NCBI GenBank assembly: GCA_963854835.1
Contig: OY978526.1
Coordinates: forward strand, 47,777,640 to 47,841,639
DNA length: 64,000 nt
Source of the DNA: Megamerina dolium
Taxonomy: Eukaryota > Arthropoda > Insecta > Diptera > Megamerinidae
Reading direction: 5' to 3'
The position numbers were made by a program, and so were the translations under genes. The number at the start of each line of letters is the position of its first letter. Position 1 is the first letter of the stretch. Below the pieces are notes generated by a model. The model saw only the letters and a list, made by a program, of their open reading frames with translations, was not told the origin of the DNA and did no database searches. This document shows, piece by piece, positions 23,091 to 34,023 of the stretch.

Positions 23091-23331
23091 CATATTTTTA
23101 TACCCTGCATAATGCAATATGCAAGGTATATTCATTTCGGTCAGATGTTTGTGACCACTTGAAGGAATCTCCGGAGATATAGAAAAGTATATATATTCGT
23201 GATCAGCGTCGCTTAAATTTCGATTTAACGATGTCCGTCCTTCCGTCCGTCCGCCCGTCTGTCTGTCACCTGGCTGGTTCGCACGATAACTTGAGCTAAT
23301 ATTGAGCTATTTTGACGAAATTTGGCATAAG

Positions 23332-23343
23332 TAACCTATGATC
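23332..23343 (+). repeat. SINE target-site duplication, TAACCTATGATC
   Basis: The 12-bp string recurs exactly at 23717-23728, directly after the SINE tail. It is part of the mini-me sequence in intact copies. Confidence 0.85.
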
Positions 23344-23716
23344 TTATGAACCTGTGGGTATCGTAGCTCAGTGGTTAGTGTGTTGGCCTTCTAATCTGTT
23401 GGTCGTGGTTCAATCCCCAGCTGATGCATAACAAATTTAATATCAAAAAGATTTTTCTTTCGAACGGTATCCACCTGTCGGCAAGCAATTGGCAATTCTT
23501 CCGACAGTAACAACTTGCCATGAAAATGCTTCTAAAAGAACTCTGTGACAAAGCTCAGAAAAACTGATGTCAAAAGGGTTCTGCCGTTCGGAACCGGCTA
23601 AAATAAGTGGGTCCCTTCTAATACTGTCCAAAATTTAACACGCACAACAATAATGGAACAGAACCTCGGCCAATGAGCCCTTCGGGGCTTTAAGTGCTAC
23701 ATATTTATTTTTGATT
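23344..23716 (+). mobile_element. tRNA-derived SINE with target duplication
   Basis: This is the best delimited copy of the family: 373 bp between 12-bp duplications. It shows GTAGCTCAGTGGTTAGTGTG, then GGTTCAATCCCC, the shared body, and the tail GTGCTACATATTTATTTTTG. About 12 extra bases precede the usual GGGT start, perhaps untemplated or from a longer transcript. It inserted into the mini-me-like element. Confidence 0.88.
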
Positions 23717-24655
23717 TAACCTATGATCCAAGGGTACGAAGGGGACTGATATTGGGCATGATCGGTCAATAGCCACGCCCACACCAAGCATTCAAAGCGA
23801 TTAACCTCGGAATTTTCTAAATTTTTAATTTGCTATAACTCACTTAATATACTATCTGGGACAACAATATTTGGCAGATAGAGTTATAATGTGCTACTAC
23901 ATAACCTTGCCAAAAATGGGCGAGCCACGTCTACTTTTATTGTAGCTCCCATATAAAGTGTCTGTACTTCTTTTAAATTGAAATAGCTCTAACTTCTACA
24001 ATCTTCTGTCTAGAATAACCATAATTGACACTTAGATTGACATGGTAGTGGGAAATAATATGGCAGAAAACCATGCCATGCTTACTCCTTATTGGGTCTC
24101 CCATACAAAGTTGCGGAAATTAAAAAAAAAAGTAAACCGTTATAACTTGAAAACTATTCAGCGTAGAAAACCCAGATTTAAGGTATGGATTAGTATTGTA
24201 AGAGCAACTAGACTCACAGGAAATGGACTCGCCACGCCTACTGTTTATAGTAGCCCCATACAAAATGACCGAATTTCTTTTAAATTGAAATAGATGTAAC
24301 TTCTACATCCTTCTGTCTAGAGCAATCATAATTAATACTTAGGTTAATATTGTAGTTGGAAATATTCTGGCAAAAAATCAGCGTGTCAAGCCCACTTCTT
24401 ATTGGGGCTCCCATACAAAGTCGAGGGAATTTAAAAAAATTTTAAGCGCTATAACTTATAAAATATTTAGCCTAGAACAACGAGATTTAAGGTATGGATT
24501 AGTATTAAAAAATTAATTGGATTTACAAAAAAGAGGTAAGCCACGCCCACTTTTTATATAGCTCCCATACTAAGCCTCGGAATTATCTTAAAAACCTCCT
24601 TTAAATTATCCCTTTTAGAACCCTCATAACATACAAAGTACTTTGTCTAAGTAAA

Positions 24656-24660
24656 CCATA
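24656..24660 (+). repeat. BEL target-site duplication, CCATA
   Basis: Matched by CCATA at 30883-30887. Five base pairs is normal for BEL/Pao integration. Confidence 0.85.
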
Positions 24661-24926
24661 TGTTTGGTCATATCGCGCCCACTGTTCATGCACTACTTTA
24701 ATTCGCTTCATTGTTTTGCTTATTTCTCTTTATACTTAATATTTATTTTGTGTATATACTAGTATACCTTTATACATAGCGGTACTTAAGTTAATTTCTT
24801 TTCTTTGTCACTCAACTCAAAATCATTCGATGGTAACAGTATATAAGCACATAGTGCAAAATTTTATGGGGAGAAAATAAACGGATCAAACACATCGAAT
24901 CAAACCAAACGTTTTCTTGTTCATCA
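24661..24926 (+). repeat. BEL 5' LTR
   Basis: Starts TGTTTGGTCATATC and ends TTGTTCATCA. Contains a TATATAAG promoter-like motif at 24840 and AAATAAA polyadenylation-type signal near 24874. It lacks 23 bp that are present in the 3' LTR just upstream of the TATATAAG motif. Confidence 0.95.
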
Positions 24927-24932
24927 TAAATT

Positions 24933-24948
24933 TGGCGACCGTGACAGG
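24933..24948 (+). promoter_or_regulatory. Putative primer-binding site of BEL element
   Basis: TGGCGACCGTGACAGG follows the 5' LTR by six bases. It begins with TGG, the complement of a tRNA CCA end, and looks complementary to a tRNA-Arg 3' end. The tRNA identity is from memory. Confidence 0.65.
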
Positions 24949-25092
24949 ACCTGTTAGGCACAGGTCTTGTGAAAATTAATAAAGACAAGAATTTCGTTAT
25001 TTGGTTTCTTTTTACATATTGTTCGGCTTTGGATTTGAATTATTTTACCACGTACTATTGCTATAGATTGCCAGTTTGCAGTTACCACTGCA

Positions 25093-28000
25093 ATGGAACC
25101 ACAAAATACATCCCAATCGGACGTCTCGTCAGACGAGCAGAACCAACTCGAGTTACTTATTCAACAACGAGCCATGGTAAAACGCAATCTACTCAATATT
25201 AAAGAAAGATCTGGATTTGAAGACATCGAGTCCGACGCTTCTATCCTCGAATGTCGCCTGCAGATCGTAGAAACTTATTTTCAACAATTTTGTTCAATAC
25301 AGGCGAAAATTGAGGCACTAAATCCCTCTGACTTGTTCAGGGTAGAAATTGAAGAAGTCTACATTGCGGTAAAATCAAGAATTCTTTCGTTGTTGAATAC
25401 TTTTAGGAATCGCCACGCGGCCATGGAATCTAGTATGTTTAACGCTACAGGGTTTGGAGTAGCTACTCATCAACATCGGTTACCCAAACTAAAACTACCA
25501 AAATTTGATGGCAAGTATGCAGATTACAAACGGTTCATTCGCACGTTTTCGAATATGGTTGACGAGGACCTTACCATAGCTAAGGTGGATAAATTTAACT
25601 ATCTTCTAGACTGCTTGTCTGGACCAGCATTAAGTGTGGTGGAACCCTTCCAGGTAACAGACGATAATTACCCGAAGGCTCTACAACGGTTGAAGGAAAG
25701 GTATGATAATAATGTGTTAATTTTTCGTGAACACATTACTTCATTATTTGAAATATCGTCGATGAAATTTTCTGATACTGCAAATCTTCGTAACATTATT
25801 GATACCGTAGCTGCAATTCGTGGTTCGCTTCTCTCAATAGGATCGGAAAGCAATGTTATGAACTCGATACTAATTCATATTGTTTTATCCAAAATAGATG
25901 CAAACTCAAAAGCGGCTTACAATCAAAAACAAGATTACGATCGCTTGCCTTCGTGGGAAGATTGCTACCTCTTGCTCAGTCGTCACTGTCAATACTTAGA
26001 GAGCTGCAATAAGAGAGAATCCTCAATGCCAACTCATCGCGAAAACAAGGTAGCTGGTAAGAGAAACACTTCGCTCGTTAATGTAAAATCGATCTGTCCA
26101 CATTGCAATCACACAGACCATAGCCTTAGTAGTTGCCCAACATTTTTGGCACTACCTATATCCGAACGTTTTGATTTCGTTAAGCAGTCTAGAAGCTGCA
26201 TAAACTGCCTACGTAAGGGACATCTAGTGTCAAAATGTCCATCTACATCTCGTTGTCGTATATGTCATCAGGCTCACCATACACATTTGCATTTCAACAG
26301 TGGTTCCGCTTCTGCACAGAAAACAGCTCCATCACTTCGAGAACCACAATATATATCGCCATCGTCTCCAACTATCTCGCAAGATCCATCTCAGTCTGCA
26401 AGAATCAATTCTGCTGTTTCACTTATCGCACGTTCTCATAAAACAGCAATTATACCAACCGCGCTTATATACATCAAAGACAAGTTTGGTTTATGGCAAC
26501 CAACTCGCGCTTTACTCGATTCAGGATCCGAAATTAATTTCATTACAGAGGAAACAGCAAAACTTTTACAGCTGCAACGCTACTCATCAACTAGGGAAAT
26601 CTCCGGCATTTCCAATATTCGTACAAGTTTGAATTTTGCTGTTAATGCAACCATAAAATCGCGTGTTGGAAACTTTTCGCTAACATCAGAATTTGCAATA
26701 ACTAAATGCATATCTGCACAACAACCATTCGAATCAATAGATATCAAGCGAATGAACATTCCTCCGGAAATTCAGCTCGCCGATCCTTTGTTTTACAAAC
26801 CCCAGCGCATTGATGTTCTACTGAATACAGAAGTATTTTTCGAATGCTTTCAGGATGGCAAAATTTCTCTAGGCGAAGGATTACCATATCTCCGGAACAC
26901 CTTATTTGGTTGGATAGTCGGAGGATGCTGTGAAAATTCCACCATTCCACGCTCTTTCATGTGTAACGTAGTTGCTGCCACAAAAGAAGATGACCTAAAT
27001 TCAATTCTTCAACGTTTTTGGGAAATCGAAGATTTTACGCAGCCAGAACCAATTCTCTCTGAAGAAGAACGTCATTGTGAGGTCCACTTTCGTGAAAATG
27101 TGCAAGTACAACTGGACGGACGTATAATGGTTCGATTACCATTTAAGGTATCACCTACCACTTTGGGTAATTCGTTTGCAAATGCAAAAAAGAGGTTTCT
27201 ATCTCTAGAACGTCGTTTAACTCGCGATAAAGAATTAAAACAAATGTATTCCAATTTTTTAGAAGAGTATGTAACCCTTGGTCATATGTCACTGATCAAA
27301 GATGTCGACTTTACTAGCCCACACTACGTGATTCCACACCATAGTATTCTTCGGCCGCAAAGCAGAACTACAAAATTGCGTGTTGTATTTGATGCCTCTG
27401 CACGCACTTCGACAAATGTTTCGTTAAATGATATTCTCATGGTGGGAGCTACCATCCAACCTGAGTTAATCATTACATTGCTTTCGTTCCGCTTACATCC
27501 ATATGCTATAACAGCCGACATTTCAAAAATGTATCGGCAATTTCTTGTAGATGAACGAGATCGTCGGTACCAACTCATCTTGTGGAGAAACGAAACCAAT
27601 GAGCCATTACAACTATACCAGCTTCACACCGTCACATATGGTTTAGCTGCCGCGCCATTCCTCGCAATTCGCAGCCTATTTTACGTCGCTGAACTGAACA
27701 ACAACACCTACCCGGTGGGAGCAAGTGCTATTCGTAATAATTTTTATGTAGATGACCTACTCATTGGTGCAGAAAACATGAACGAATTACAACAGCTCAA
27801 ATCAGAAATTGTCAAAGTTTTACAGTCAGCTGGTTTAACTCTTACAAAATGGCATTCGAATTGTGAAGAGATGTCCGACTTACCATCCACAGAAGTTTCA
27901 CTAACATTTCACGAAGAACGCATAACCAAAGCTTTAGGCATGTCATGGAAACCATCAAGGGATATATTTTGTTTTCGTTACGATTTACCAGACAACCAAA

Positions 28001-28893
28001 TAGTTACAAAAAGGTCTGTACTGTCAACCATTGCCAAAATATTTGATATCATCGGTCTGTTGAGCCCAATCACCGTTCGCGGAAAATTACTAATTCAGGA
28101 AATTTGGATACGGAAATTGACATGGGATGAAACGCTACCTTCAGATTTGCAATCCCAGTGGCAACAAATCAAATCAGATCTCAGGTCTATCAATAAAATA
28201 GAGGTACCAAGGTACGTATTCACATCGGCGACTAATAAGTGTGAAATTCACGGATTTGCGGATGCATCTCAACGAGCGTACGGTTGCTGCATCTACACCA
28301 AATGCCAAATAAATGGCGTATACAAAACTGCTTTACTTATTTCAAAGTCGAAAGTGGCACCTATAAAGGCACAATCCCTCCCCAGATTGGAATTGTGTGC
28401 ATGTTTACTGCTTAGTCGAACATGGCAAAAAATTAAAGAAAGGCTTTTGAACTACATATCAAATATTTATTTTTGGACAGATTCGGAAATCGTTTTGCAG
28501 TGGCTTAAGATGCACTCATCAACACTGAATTGCTTTGTAGCAAACCGAGTATCGATAATTCAGGAAAATTCCAAAGGAATTGTGTGGAGACATGTGCCAA
28601 GCAAAGAAAATCCTGCAGATATTGTCTCACGTGGATCGAGCGCTGGTGAGCTATTAAATACAATTTGGTTTAAAGGACCTAAGTTTCTTTCGCAGCATTA
28701 TTCCGAATGGCCTGTCGGCAAAATAGAAATCAGTATGGAGGCTAATTTGGAAAATCGTCCGACAAAGGTGTTTAAATGTAGCAATAATACCAACGAAGAA
28801 TCCACTTTCTGTTCAATAATCAATCGAAGCTCGTCATATCATCGTTTAATTCGTACAACTGCATATCGCTCATTTGCTGCAAGACCGGCATAA
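25093..28893 (+). CDS. BEL/Pao Gag-Pol polyprotein, interrupted (1266 residues)
   Basis: The ATG at 25093 opens the frame. Gag, with a DUF1759-like segment at residues about 130-310: LPKLKLPKFDGKYADYKRF. Zinc knuckles at about 335-400: CPHCNHTDHSLSSC, CINCLRKGHLVSKC, CRICHQAHHTH. Aspartic protease (DUF1758-like) at about 450-600 with active site ALLDSGSEINFI. Reverse transcriptase at about 740-960 with ITADISKMYRQF and catalytic FYVDDLLIG. Peptidase_A17-type/RNase H region at about 960-1200 with HGFADASQRAYG and FWTDSEIVLQWL. The natural frame should run on into integrase. It stops at 28893 because of a foreign inverted-repeat insertion after RTTAY; the last ten residues come from that insertion. 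Confidence 0.93.
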   Translation: MEPQNTSQSDVSSDEQNQLELLIQQRAMVKRNLLNIKERSGFEDIESDASILECRLQIVETYFQQFCSIQAKIEALNPSDLFRVEIEEVYIAVKSRILSLLNTFRNRHAAMESSMFNATGFGVATHQHRLPKLKLPKFDGKYADYKRFIRTFSNMVDEDLTIAKVDKFNYLLDCLSGPALSVVEPFQVTDDNYPKALQRLKERYDNNVLIFREHITSLFEISSMKFSDTANLRNIIDTVAAIRGSLLSIGSESNVMNSILIHIVLSKIDANSKAAYNQKQDYDRLPSWEDCYLLLSRHCQYLESCNKRESSMPTHRENKVAGKRNTSLVNVKSICPHCNHTDHSLSSCPTFLALPISERFDFVKQSRSCINCLRKGHLVSKCPSTSRCRICHQAHHTHLHFNSGSASAQKTAPSLREPQYISPSSPTISQDPSQSARINSAVSLIARSHKTAIIPTALIYIKDKFGLWQPTRALLDSGSEINFITEETAKLLQLQRYSSTREISGISNIRTSLNFAVNATIKSRVGNFSLTSEFAITKCISAQQPFESIDIKRMNIPPEIQLADPLFYKPQRIDVLLNTEVFFECFQDGKISLGEGLPYLRNTLFGWIVGGCCENSTIPRSFMCNVVAATKEDDLNSILQRFWEIEDFTQPEPILSEEERHCEVHFRENVQVQLDGRIMVRLPFKVSPTTLGNSFANAKKRFLSLERRLTRDKELKQMYSNFLEEYVTLGHMSLIKDVDFTSPHYVIPHHSILRPQSRTTKLRVVFDASARTSTNVSLNDILMVGATIQPELIITLLSFRLHPYAITADISKMYRQFLVDERDRRYQLILWRNETNEPLQLYQLHTVTYGLAAAPFLAIRSLFYVAELNNNTYPVGASAIRNNFYVDDLLIGAENMNELQQLKSEIVKVLQSAGLTLTKWHSNCEEMSDLPSTEVSLTFHEERITKALGMSWKPSRDIFCFRYDLPDNQIVTKRSVLSTIAKIFDIIGLLSPITVRGKLLIQEIWIRKLTWDETLPSDLQSQWQQIKSDLRSINKIEVPRYVFTSATNKCEIHGFADASQRAYGCCIYTKCQINGVYKTALLISKSKVAPIKAQSLPRLELCACLLLSRTWQKIKERLLNYISNIYFWTDSEIVLQWLKMHSSTLNCFVANRVSIIQENSKGIVWRHVPSKENPADIVSRGSSAGELLNTIWFKGPKFLSQHYSEWPVGKIEISMEANLENRPTKVFKCSNNTNEESTFCSIINRSSSYHRLIRTTAYRSFAARPA

Positions 28894-29112
28894 GTCAAAA
28901 AAATCGATTTTCCATAAAACGCGTTAGAAGTTTTCAACTTACTCCAACCGTACACGGAAAACACGGAAAAAAATCTCTTCTCAAGCGGAGCATATAAGAG
29001 GTATTCATATGAATTTTTCACTCAACATGAAGTATGATATAACGAACAATTCTGCAGCATTAACTCAAAAATCACGTTTTTTGATTTATGCCGGTCTTGC
29101 AGCAAATGAGCG
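28867..29112. mobile_element. 246-bp MITE-like inverted-repeat element in BEL pol
   Basis: The first about 36 bp (starting CGCTCATTTGCTGCAAGACC) recur inverted at the other end (to AGCAAATGAGCG at 29112) with one or two mismatches. ATAT flanks both sides (28863-28866 and 29113-29116). The flanking BEL codons join cleanly once the insert and one ATAT are discounted. The host duplication could be ATAT or TA, since the junction is palindromic. It has no coding capacity; the interior is A-rich with ACACGGAAAACACGGAAAA. I do not recognise the family. Confidence 0.85.
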
Positions 29113-30567
29113 ATATGTTTGTCGCGTGTTTAATAAGACGCCTGTCAACAGGAACCTTTTACCCTCAGATGTGCTGCACTTGCCACATACAGAAATGGAG
29201 AATTGCTTTTGGAAAATCGTAATAGAAATTCAACGTCTGGAGTTTACTGCAGAAATTCAATGTCTGCGAAAGCAACAACCAATAAGATCTTTTATTCAAA
29301 AGCTAACACCATTTTTACATGATATGGAACTCAATGGAAACACGTTTTCAATTCTTCGGGTCGGTGGACGTCTTTCAAAGGCGCCAATTCCATTGATTCA
29401 AAATTTCCTGCGTTGTTGCCAAAGAGTCATCGCTTTACGAAACTTTACGTGGAGCATCTTCATAGGAAACATTTACATACTGGCCCCAAAATTCTGATAA
29501 GTTTGCTTCGAGAAAAGGTGTGGGTAGTAAATGCTAGAGAATTGGTACGGAAAGCAGTTCGAAACTGTATCCACTGCTTCCACTACAAACCGAAATTGAT
29601 GGGGCAAATTATGGGCGATCTTCCAGCCAGTCGTTTGCGAAGTCAGCGTCCCTTTTTAATCAGTGGGGTAGATTTTTGTGGCCCATTTGCCACGTCATAT
29701 CGTATTCGTGGCAAGCCACCATATAAAACATACCTAGCAATTTTTGTTTGCTTTGCATCCAAAGCAATCCATGCAGAGTTAGTTTCAGATTTATCAACTA
29801 ACAACTTTGTACTTTGTCTTAAACGTTTCGTAGGTAGACGTGGAATACCTCAGCGTATATATTGTGACAACGCAACGAATTTCGTTGGAGCCCATTCCAA
29901 ACTTAAGGAACTAAAACAGCAACTTTTCAACGAAGCAGCAGTTGAAACCGTCATCAACTACAGCAACAAAGTTGGATTTGACTTCAGTTTCATTCCCCCT
30001 CGCGCGCCACACTTTGGTGGTTTATGGGAGGCGGCGGTAAAGTCGATGAAAACAATTCTAATAAAAACCATTTCCAATGCTCATCTTACTTATGAGGAAT
30101 TGCAGACTGTCGTCGTAGAAGTGGAGGCAATCTTAAATTCCCGTCCACTTACACCACTATCAAACGACCCAAATAACGGCGAAGCCTTGACGCCATCGCA
30201 TTTGTTGATCGGAACATCATTACTTTCAATGCCGGACCACCACCTATATATCGACCGAACATCATGCTTAACTCAGTGGATGCGAGTAACATATTTAAAA
30301 CAGCGCTTCTGGGAACTGTGGTCACGCGACTATATATTAAGCTTGCAGCAGCGTTCAAAGTGGCTGACTCCAGAACCCAACATCGAAATCGGACGTATGG
30401 TTCTCGTACATGAAGACAACACACCACCGCAACAGTGGCGTCTTGGCAGAGTTATCAACGTGATTCCCGGTTCTGATGGTAAGGTGCGAGTGCTCGATAT
30501 CAAAACCGTGAAAGGAAACATACGACGTGCGGTACACAAGGTCGCTCCATTGCCTATTTTGGATTGA
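29113..30567 (+). pseudogene. BEL/Pao integrase and C-terminal region
   Basis: Pol resumes in another frame (about 29117-29395: VCRVFNKTPVNRNL, then FSILRVGGRLSKAPIP). It returns to the gag-pol frame after a 1-base deletion near 29394. The zinc-binding H2C2 region shows HRFTKLYVEHLHRKHLHTG and CIHCFHY. The integrase core shows GVDFCGPF, YCDNATNFVGA and HFGGLWEAAVKSMK, which supply the D, D and E of the D,D35E triad. A DUF5641-like C-terminus ends at the stop 30565-30567. All catalytic residues survive, so only the insertion and the 1-base loss separate this from an intact integrase. Confidence 0.92.
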
Positions 30568-30593
30568 AACGAGTACGTTCAATGGTGGGAGCA

Positions 30594-30882
30594 TGTTTGG
30601 TCATATCGCGCCCACTGTTCATGCACTACTTTAATTCGCTTCATTGTTTTGCTTATTTCTCTTTATACTTAATATTTATTTTGTGTATATACTAGTATAC
30701 CTTTATACATAGCGGTACTTAAGTTAATTTCTTTTCTTTGTCACTCAACTCAAAATCATTCGATGGTAACAGTTAATTTCCAATGAATTTTAAAGTATAT
30801 AAGCACATAGTGCAAAATTTTATGGGGAGAAAATAAACGGATCAAACACATCGAATCAAACCAAACGTTTTCTTGTTCATCA
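30594..30882 (+). repeat. BEL 3' LTR
   Basis: Same ends as the 5' LTR, with 23 additional bases at 30773-30795. Otherwise identical by eye. Confidence 0.95.
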
Positions 30883-31160
<278 letters not shown>

Positions 31161-31725
31161 AAATACACATTTTTCGATTTCGGAGGCTAACTTCGAAAAA
31201 CGAAGAAATCACTTTTCTACTTATGACTCAATCTCTTAAAAAGTTGGTGTGGTCCAACACCCAGAAGAAAAGTTGATATTGCCCTGTAGTGTAAATACAG
31301 AATCATATATATTTACAATAAATTGTAACAATTCCTACGTAATAACATGTCATTTTAGTACAGACGTTGACCGCACACTAATATTACCGTATTTTTACAA
31401 ATTAATTTTCGTTTGTGTTAATTAAAATTAATGACTTTCTTGAAAAAACAACATTATAAGTACAAGTTGCAATCATCATCATAGCACTCATTATACAAAT
31501 ATCAACGAAGTTGATATAGCCTAATTCTGCACAATACGTGCGAATGCAAAACTTATAACGTTTTTACAAATATTTGTTGCAAGAAGCTGCTGTGGAAAAT
31601 ATAGATACATTTTAACTTTCTTCTAACTATTCTTAGTCACGGTAAAATGAAAACGCAAAGAACAACATATATTAAAAAAATATGAAAATTTAAATAGCAG
31701 TGATAGTGTGTCAAAAGTGCTAATA
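31161..31725. other. AT-rich interval without recognised feature
   Basis: No open frame, TIR or repeat was recognised. Confidence 0.5.
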
Positions 31726-31730
31726 GCCTA

Positions 31731-32240
31731 GACAGACGGCAGCGTTAATCCGGATAACCGGCGCACTTAATCCGAATAAAATACTAAACTGACAGACGGC
31801 AGTATTGCGAATTAACTAAACAGCTAATTGCTGTTTTATTAGGTGTGTTCACTTACATTACTATTACTATCAATTTCTGTCATCTGTCACTCTCAATATA
31901 AGAAAATATACAAGAAGTGAACTGAAAACTATTAGAAACTAATAAATTGACTTTCACAGTTCGTAATTGACAGCTGGATTTATTTGGTCGAAAACGCTTT
32001 TGATGTCAAAAACAGTTAACAATTGTTAAAAGATTTTTGTTTGCGAACACAGCTATTGTTTTGTAAAATGGATCGAGAAAAATTAACAATAGAAATTTTT
32101 CATCAGTGTTGCCATCGAAAATTTCCCTAATCCTCTTTAATTTTGAGAATTAACTCGTATAGTTAATGCGGATTAGCTGCAGTTAATGCCCGAATTAATT
32201 CGAATTAAATCGTTAATCCGGATTAACGCTTCCGTCTGTC
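31731..32240. mobile_element. 510-bp TIR element (MITE or deletion derivative)
   Basis: The left end GACAGACGGCAGCGTTAATC (31731) and the right end, complement of GACAGACGGAAGCGTTAATC (to 32240), match at 27 of 30 positions. The TIR contains the palindrome CGTTAATCCGGATTAACG (32211-32228). GACAGACGGCAG also recurs directly at 31791, 60 bp inside the left end. The interior has an orphan ATG frame near 32068 (MDREKLTIEIF) that could be the N-terminus of a lost protein. Flanking 8-mers GCTAATAG and GTTATCAG are only loosely alike, so the target duplication is undecided. Family unknown. Confidence 0.75.
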
Positions 32241-32244
32241 AGGG

Positions 32245-32925
32245 TTATCAGCTATCTATTATTTCATTGTCATTGTTTGAGACTCATTGTATGTATAGTG
32301 GGTTAATGAAAAAGTGTTAATGTGCATACACTGCAGTTCTTCCATTAATTGACATTTGGTGACAAAAGTTGTAAAGTACTTGTATCTAAAACATTTATTT
32401 CCAAAGCCCATACGTGCACAATATAATACATTATAGAATCGCTGACTTCATAAACGTAGGTTTCAATGCAAACTAATGTTTCATTCATCACTTCTTTGTC
32501 AAATAATGGAGATAATTTGAAAACGTTTATGTACACCACTGTGCAAACATTAAACATTAGTTTATGAAACGTAGAGCAAAATGGAACACATCTCTTTTAT
32601 GTTCTTTAATTCTGTGGTACTGGCAGAAAATATATTTCCTTCAGACATTCCATTCACTAAAAGCTTAGCTATTAAAGAATAAATAGCGTTGGATTTTTGC
32701 ACTTTTCAGTGAAAATGAAAATCTCGAGTAGGGAATATATATTCCCATTATTTATGAAACACGACTTCATTCACGTTGTGGTCTTCACCGGTTTCGCGGT
32801 AGCGCATCCTGTTAAATCAGTTTTTCTAGACCTTGGTGACGGTTCCTTGCTCTATCTAAAGAATCGCTTACTCAATATTCACCTTAAAGGTCTGAATCGT
32901 TAATGGATTGTTCGCATAACATCGG
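32245..32925. other. AT-rich interval without convincing gene
   Basis: Only short frames. The frame near 32697-32903 has no recognisable domain and overlaps the edge of a transposase remnant on the other strand. Confidence 0.5.
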
Positions 32926-32929
32926 TCAT

Positions 32930-33300
32930 TCACGGCATCCCACAATAAAATTATAACGGTGTCAAATCACAGTACTGCTTACTGTTGACCGAAATATCAT
33001 TTCTCACAACGATTTCATAGAAAAATGGGCCAATAATGCCACCGCTGCAAAATCTGCAGTAAAATGTCACTCTCTGAGTCTTCTCCGAGAGTCACGTGCG
33101 AGTTTTCCTATCCCCAGATGAGACAGCTTTGCTTATTAACATAGCCGCCGAGAGGAAATACGCTTTGTCAGAAAAGCAGGTTTTTTTTCAATAAACGCAC
33201 TGTTTGGGTTAGACAACACCGACTTTGAAAATAAGTCTGCATTATTTCCCAAGGTTGTTGAAGCACAAAGAGATTCATTTCGTTCCGCCGAGATATGATA
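32930..33300 (-). mobile_element. Tc1/mariner-superfamily transposase remnant, minus strand
   Basis: Minus-strand reading gives CFSDKAYF (FSDEAHF in related proteins), then KTQRVTFYC, SGGIIGPFFYE and ISVNSKQYCDL. The GGIIGPYFFE block is a hallmark of a group of insect transposases in the Tc1/mariner superfamily, the same group as the [12 protein letters not shown] fragment at 60000-60095. Stops and frameshifts are frequent and no ends were found. Confidence 0.65.
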
Positions 33301-33349
33301 CTGACTTTCTGTCAAGATTTTCAGTAAGAAAGTGCTGTCAATGTGAAAA

Positions 33350-34020
33350 TAATATATGATCTATAAAAATACTAAATGGTTTGGCCTGTATTGTTCAGTT
33401 TGGTGTTGGTGTGTTGGTGTTGGATTGCTACTAACATACTCTTAATAAATTAGTTTACCTTACATATTTTTTACTATTTAAAAAACCTAATTGTTCTGCT
33501 CAAATGACGTAGTACGGTTAAATTTCAATGATGAGTCTGCATAAGGGTTAAATGTCGATTCATAACAGTGAATGTGAGAATATTAATAATGTCCACAAGT
33601 AAATAGAATAACAATAGCTATTGTTATTTAGTAACTATCAACAAACATTCTATCATTTTATGATTTGTTTCTGTTCTTTTTCACAATTTGTTTTTATATC
33701 TACATATTCTAGAATGCAGTCTCGTTTTATTGTTTCCATGATGTCATTCATTTTTTCTAATTCATTTCATTCAAATACATCCGGCTGGATGTTCATTTAG
33801 CAAAAGGATTGGCATCATCATCATTATCATCATCAACATCATCGTTCATATCGACTTTTGTGGTTTTCGTATTGTATTATCTTCATCTGCCTCTCTGTTT
33901 TATTATTTTGTTGTTCATTTATTTGTTAACAGTTAATAATGTACATTGGTTTTTTATGCATGATGGAATACTATTTTTTGTTTAAAATATATAAAAAACA
34001 AAATTTTTAAAGGTACTTGC
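33350..34020. other. AT-rich interval with ATC/CAT triplet run
   Basis: A CATCATCATC-type run occurs at about 33810-33845. Nothing else was recognised. Confidence 0.5.
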
Positions 34021-34023
34021 ATA

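Larger units (their letters stand above)
23098..24660 (-). mobile_element. Mini-me-like repeat, inverted, left part
   Basis: Reverse-complement copy of 13553-15125. It begins (plus strand) with TTTTTATACCCTGCATAATG, has the GTCY tract at 23229-23270 and contains the alternating monomers to 24600. It is interrupted by a SINE at 23344-23716 and then at 24660 by a BEL retrotransposon, after which it continues at 30883-31156. Confidence 0.85.
24661..30882 (+). mobile_element. BEL/Pao LTR retrotransposon, complete with both LTRs
   Basis: The 6.2-kb element has TG...CA LTRs of 266 bp (24661-24926) and 289 bp (30594-30882). They are identical except for a 23-bp indel. A primer-binding site lies at 24933-24948, a gag-pol frame at 25093-30567 and a purine-rich GGTGGGAGCA directly before the 3' LTR. 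Target duplication CCATA flanks it. Near-identical LTRs mean a very recent insertion. A 246-bp inverted-repeat element in pol (28867-29112) and a 1-base deletion near 29394 break the polyprotein, so this copy is defective. No env-like frame was seen. Confidence 0.95.

Noticed and set aside
32697..32903. 68-codon plus-strand frame
   Set aside because: No domain recognised, and its downstream flank is the antisense of a transposase remnant.
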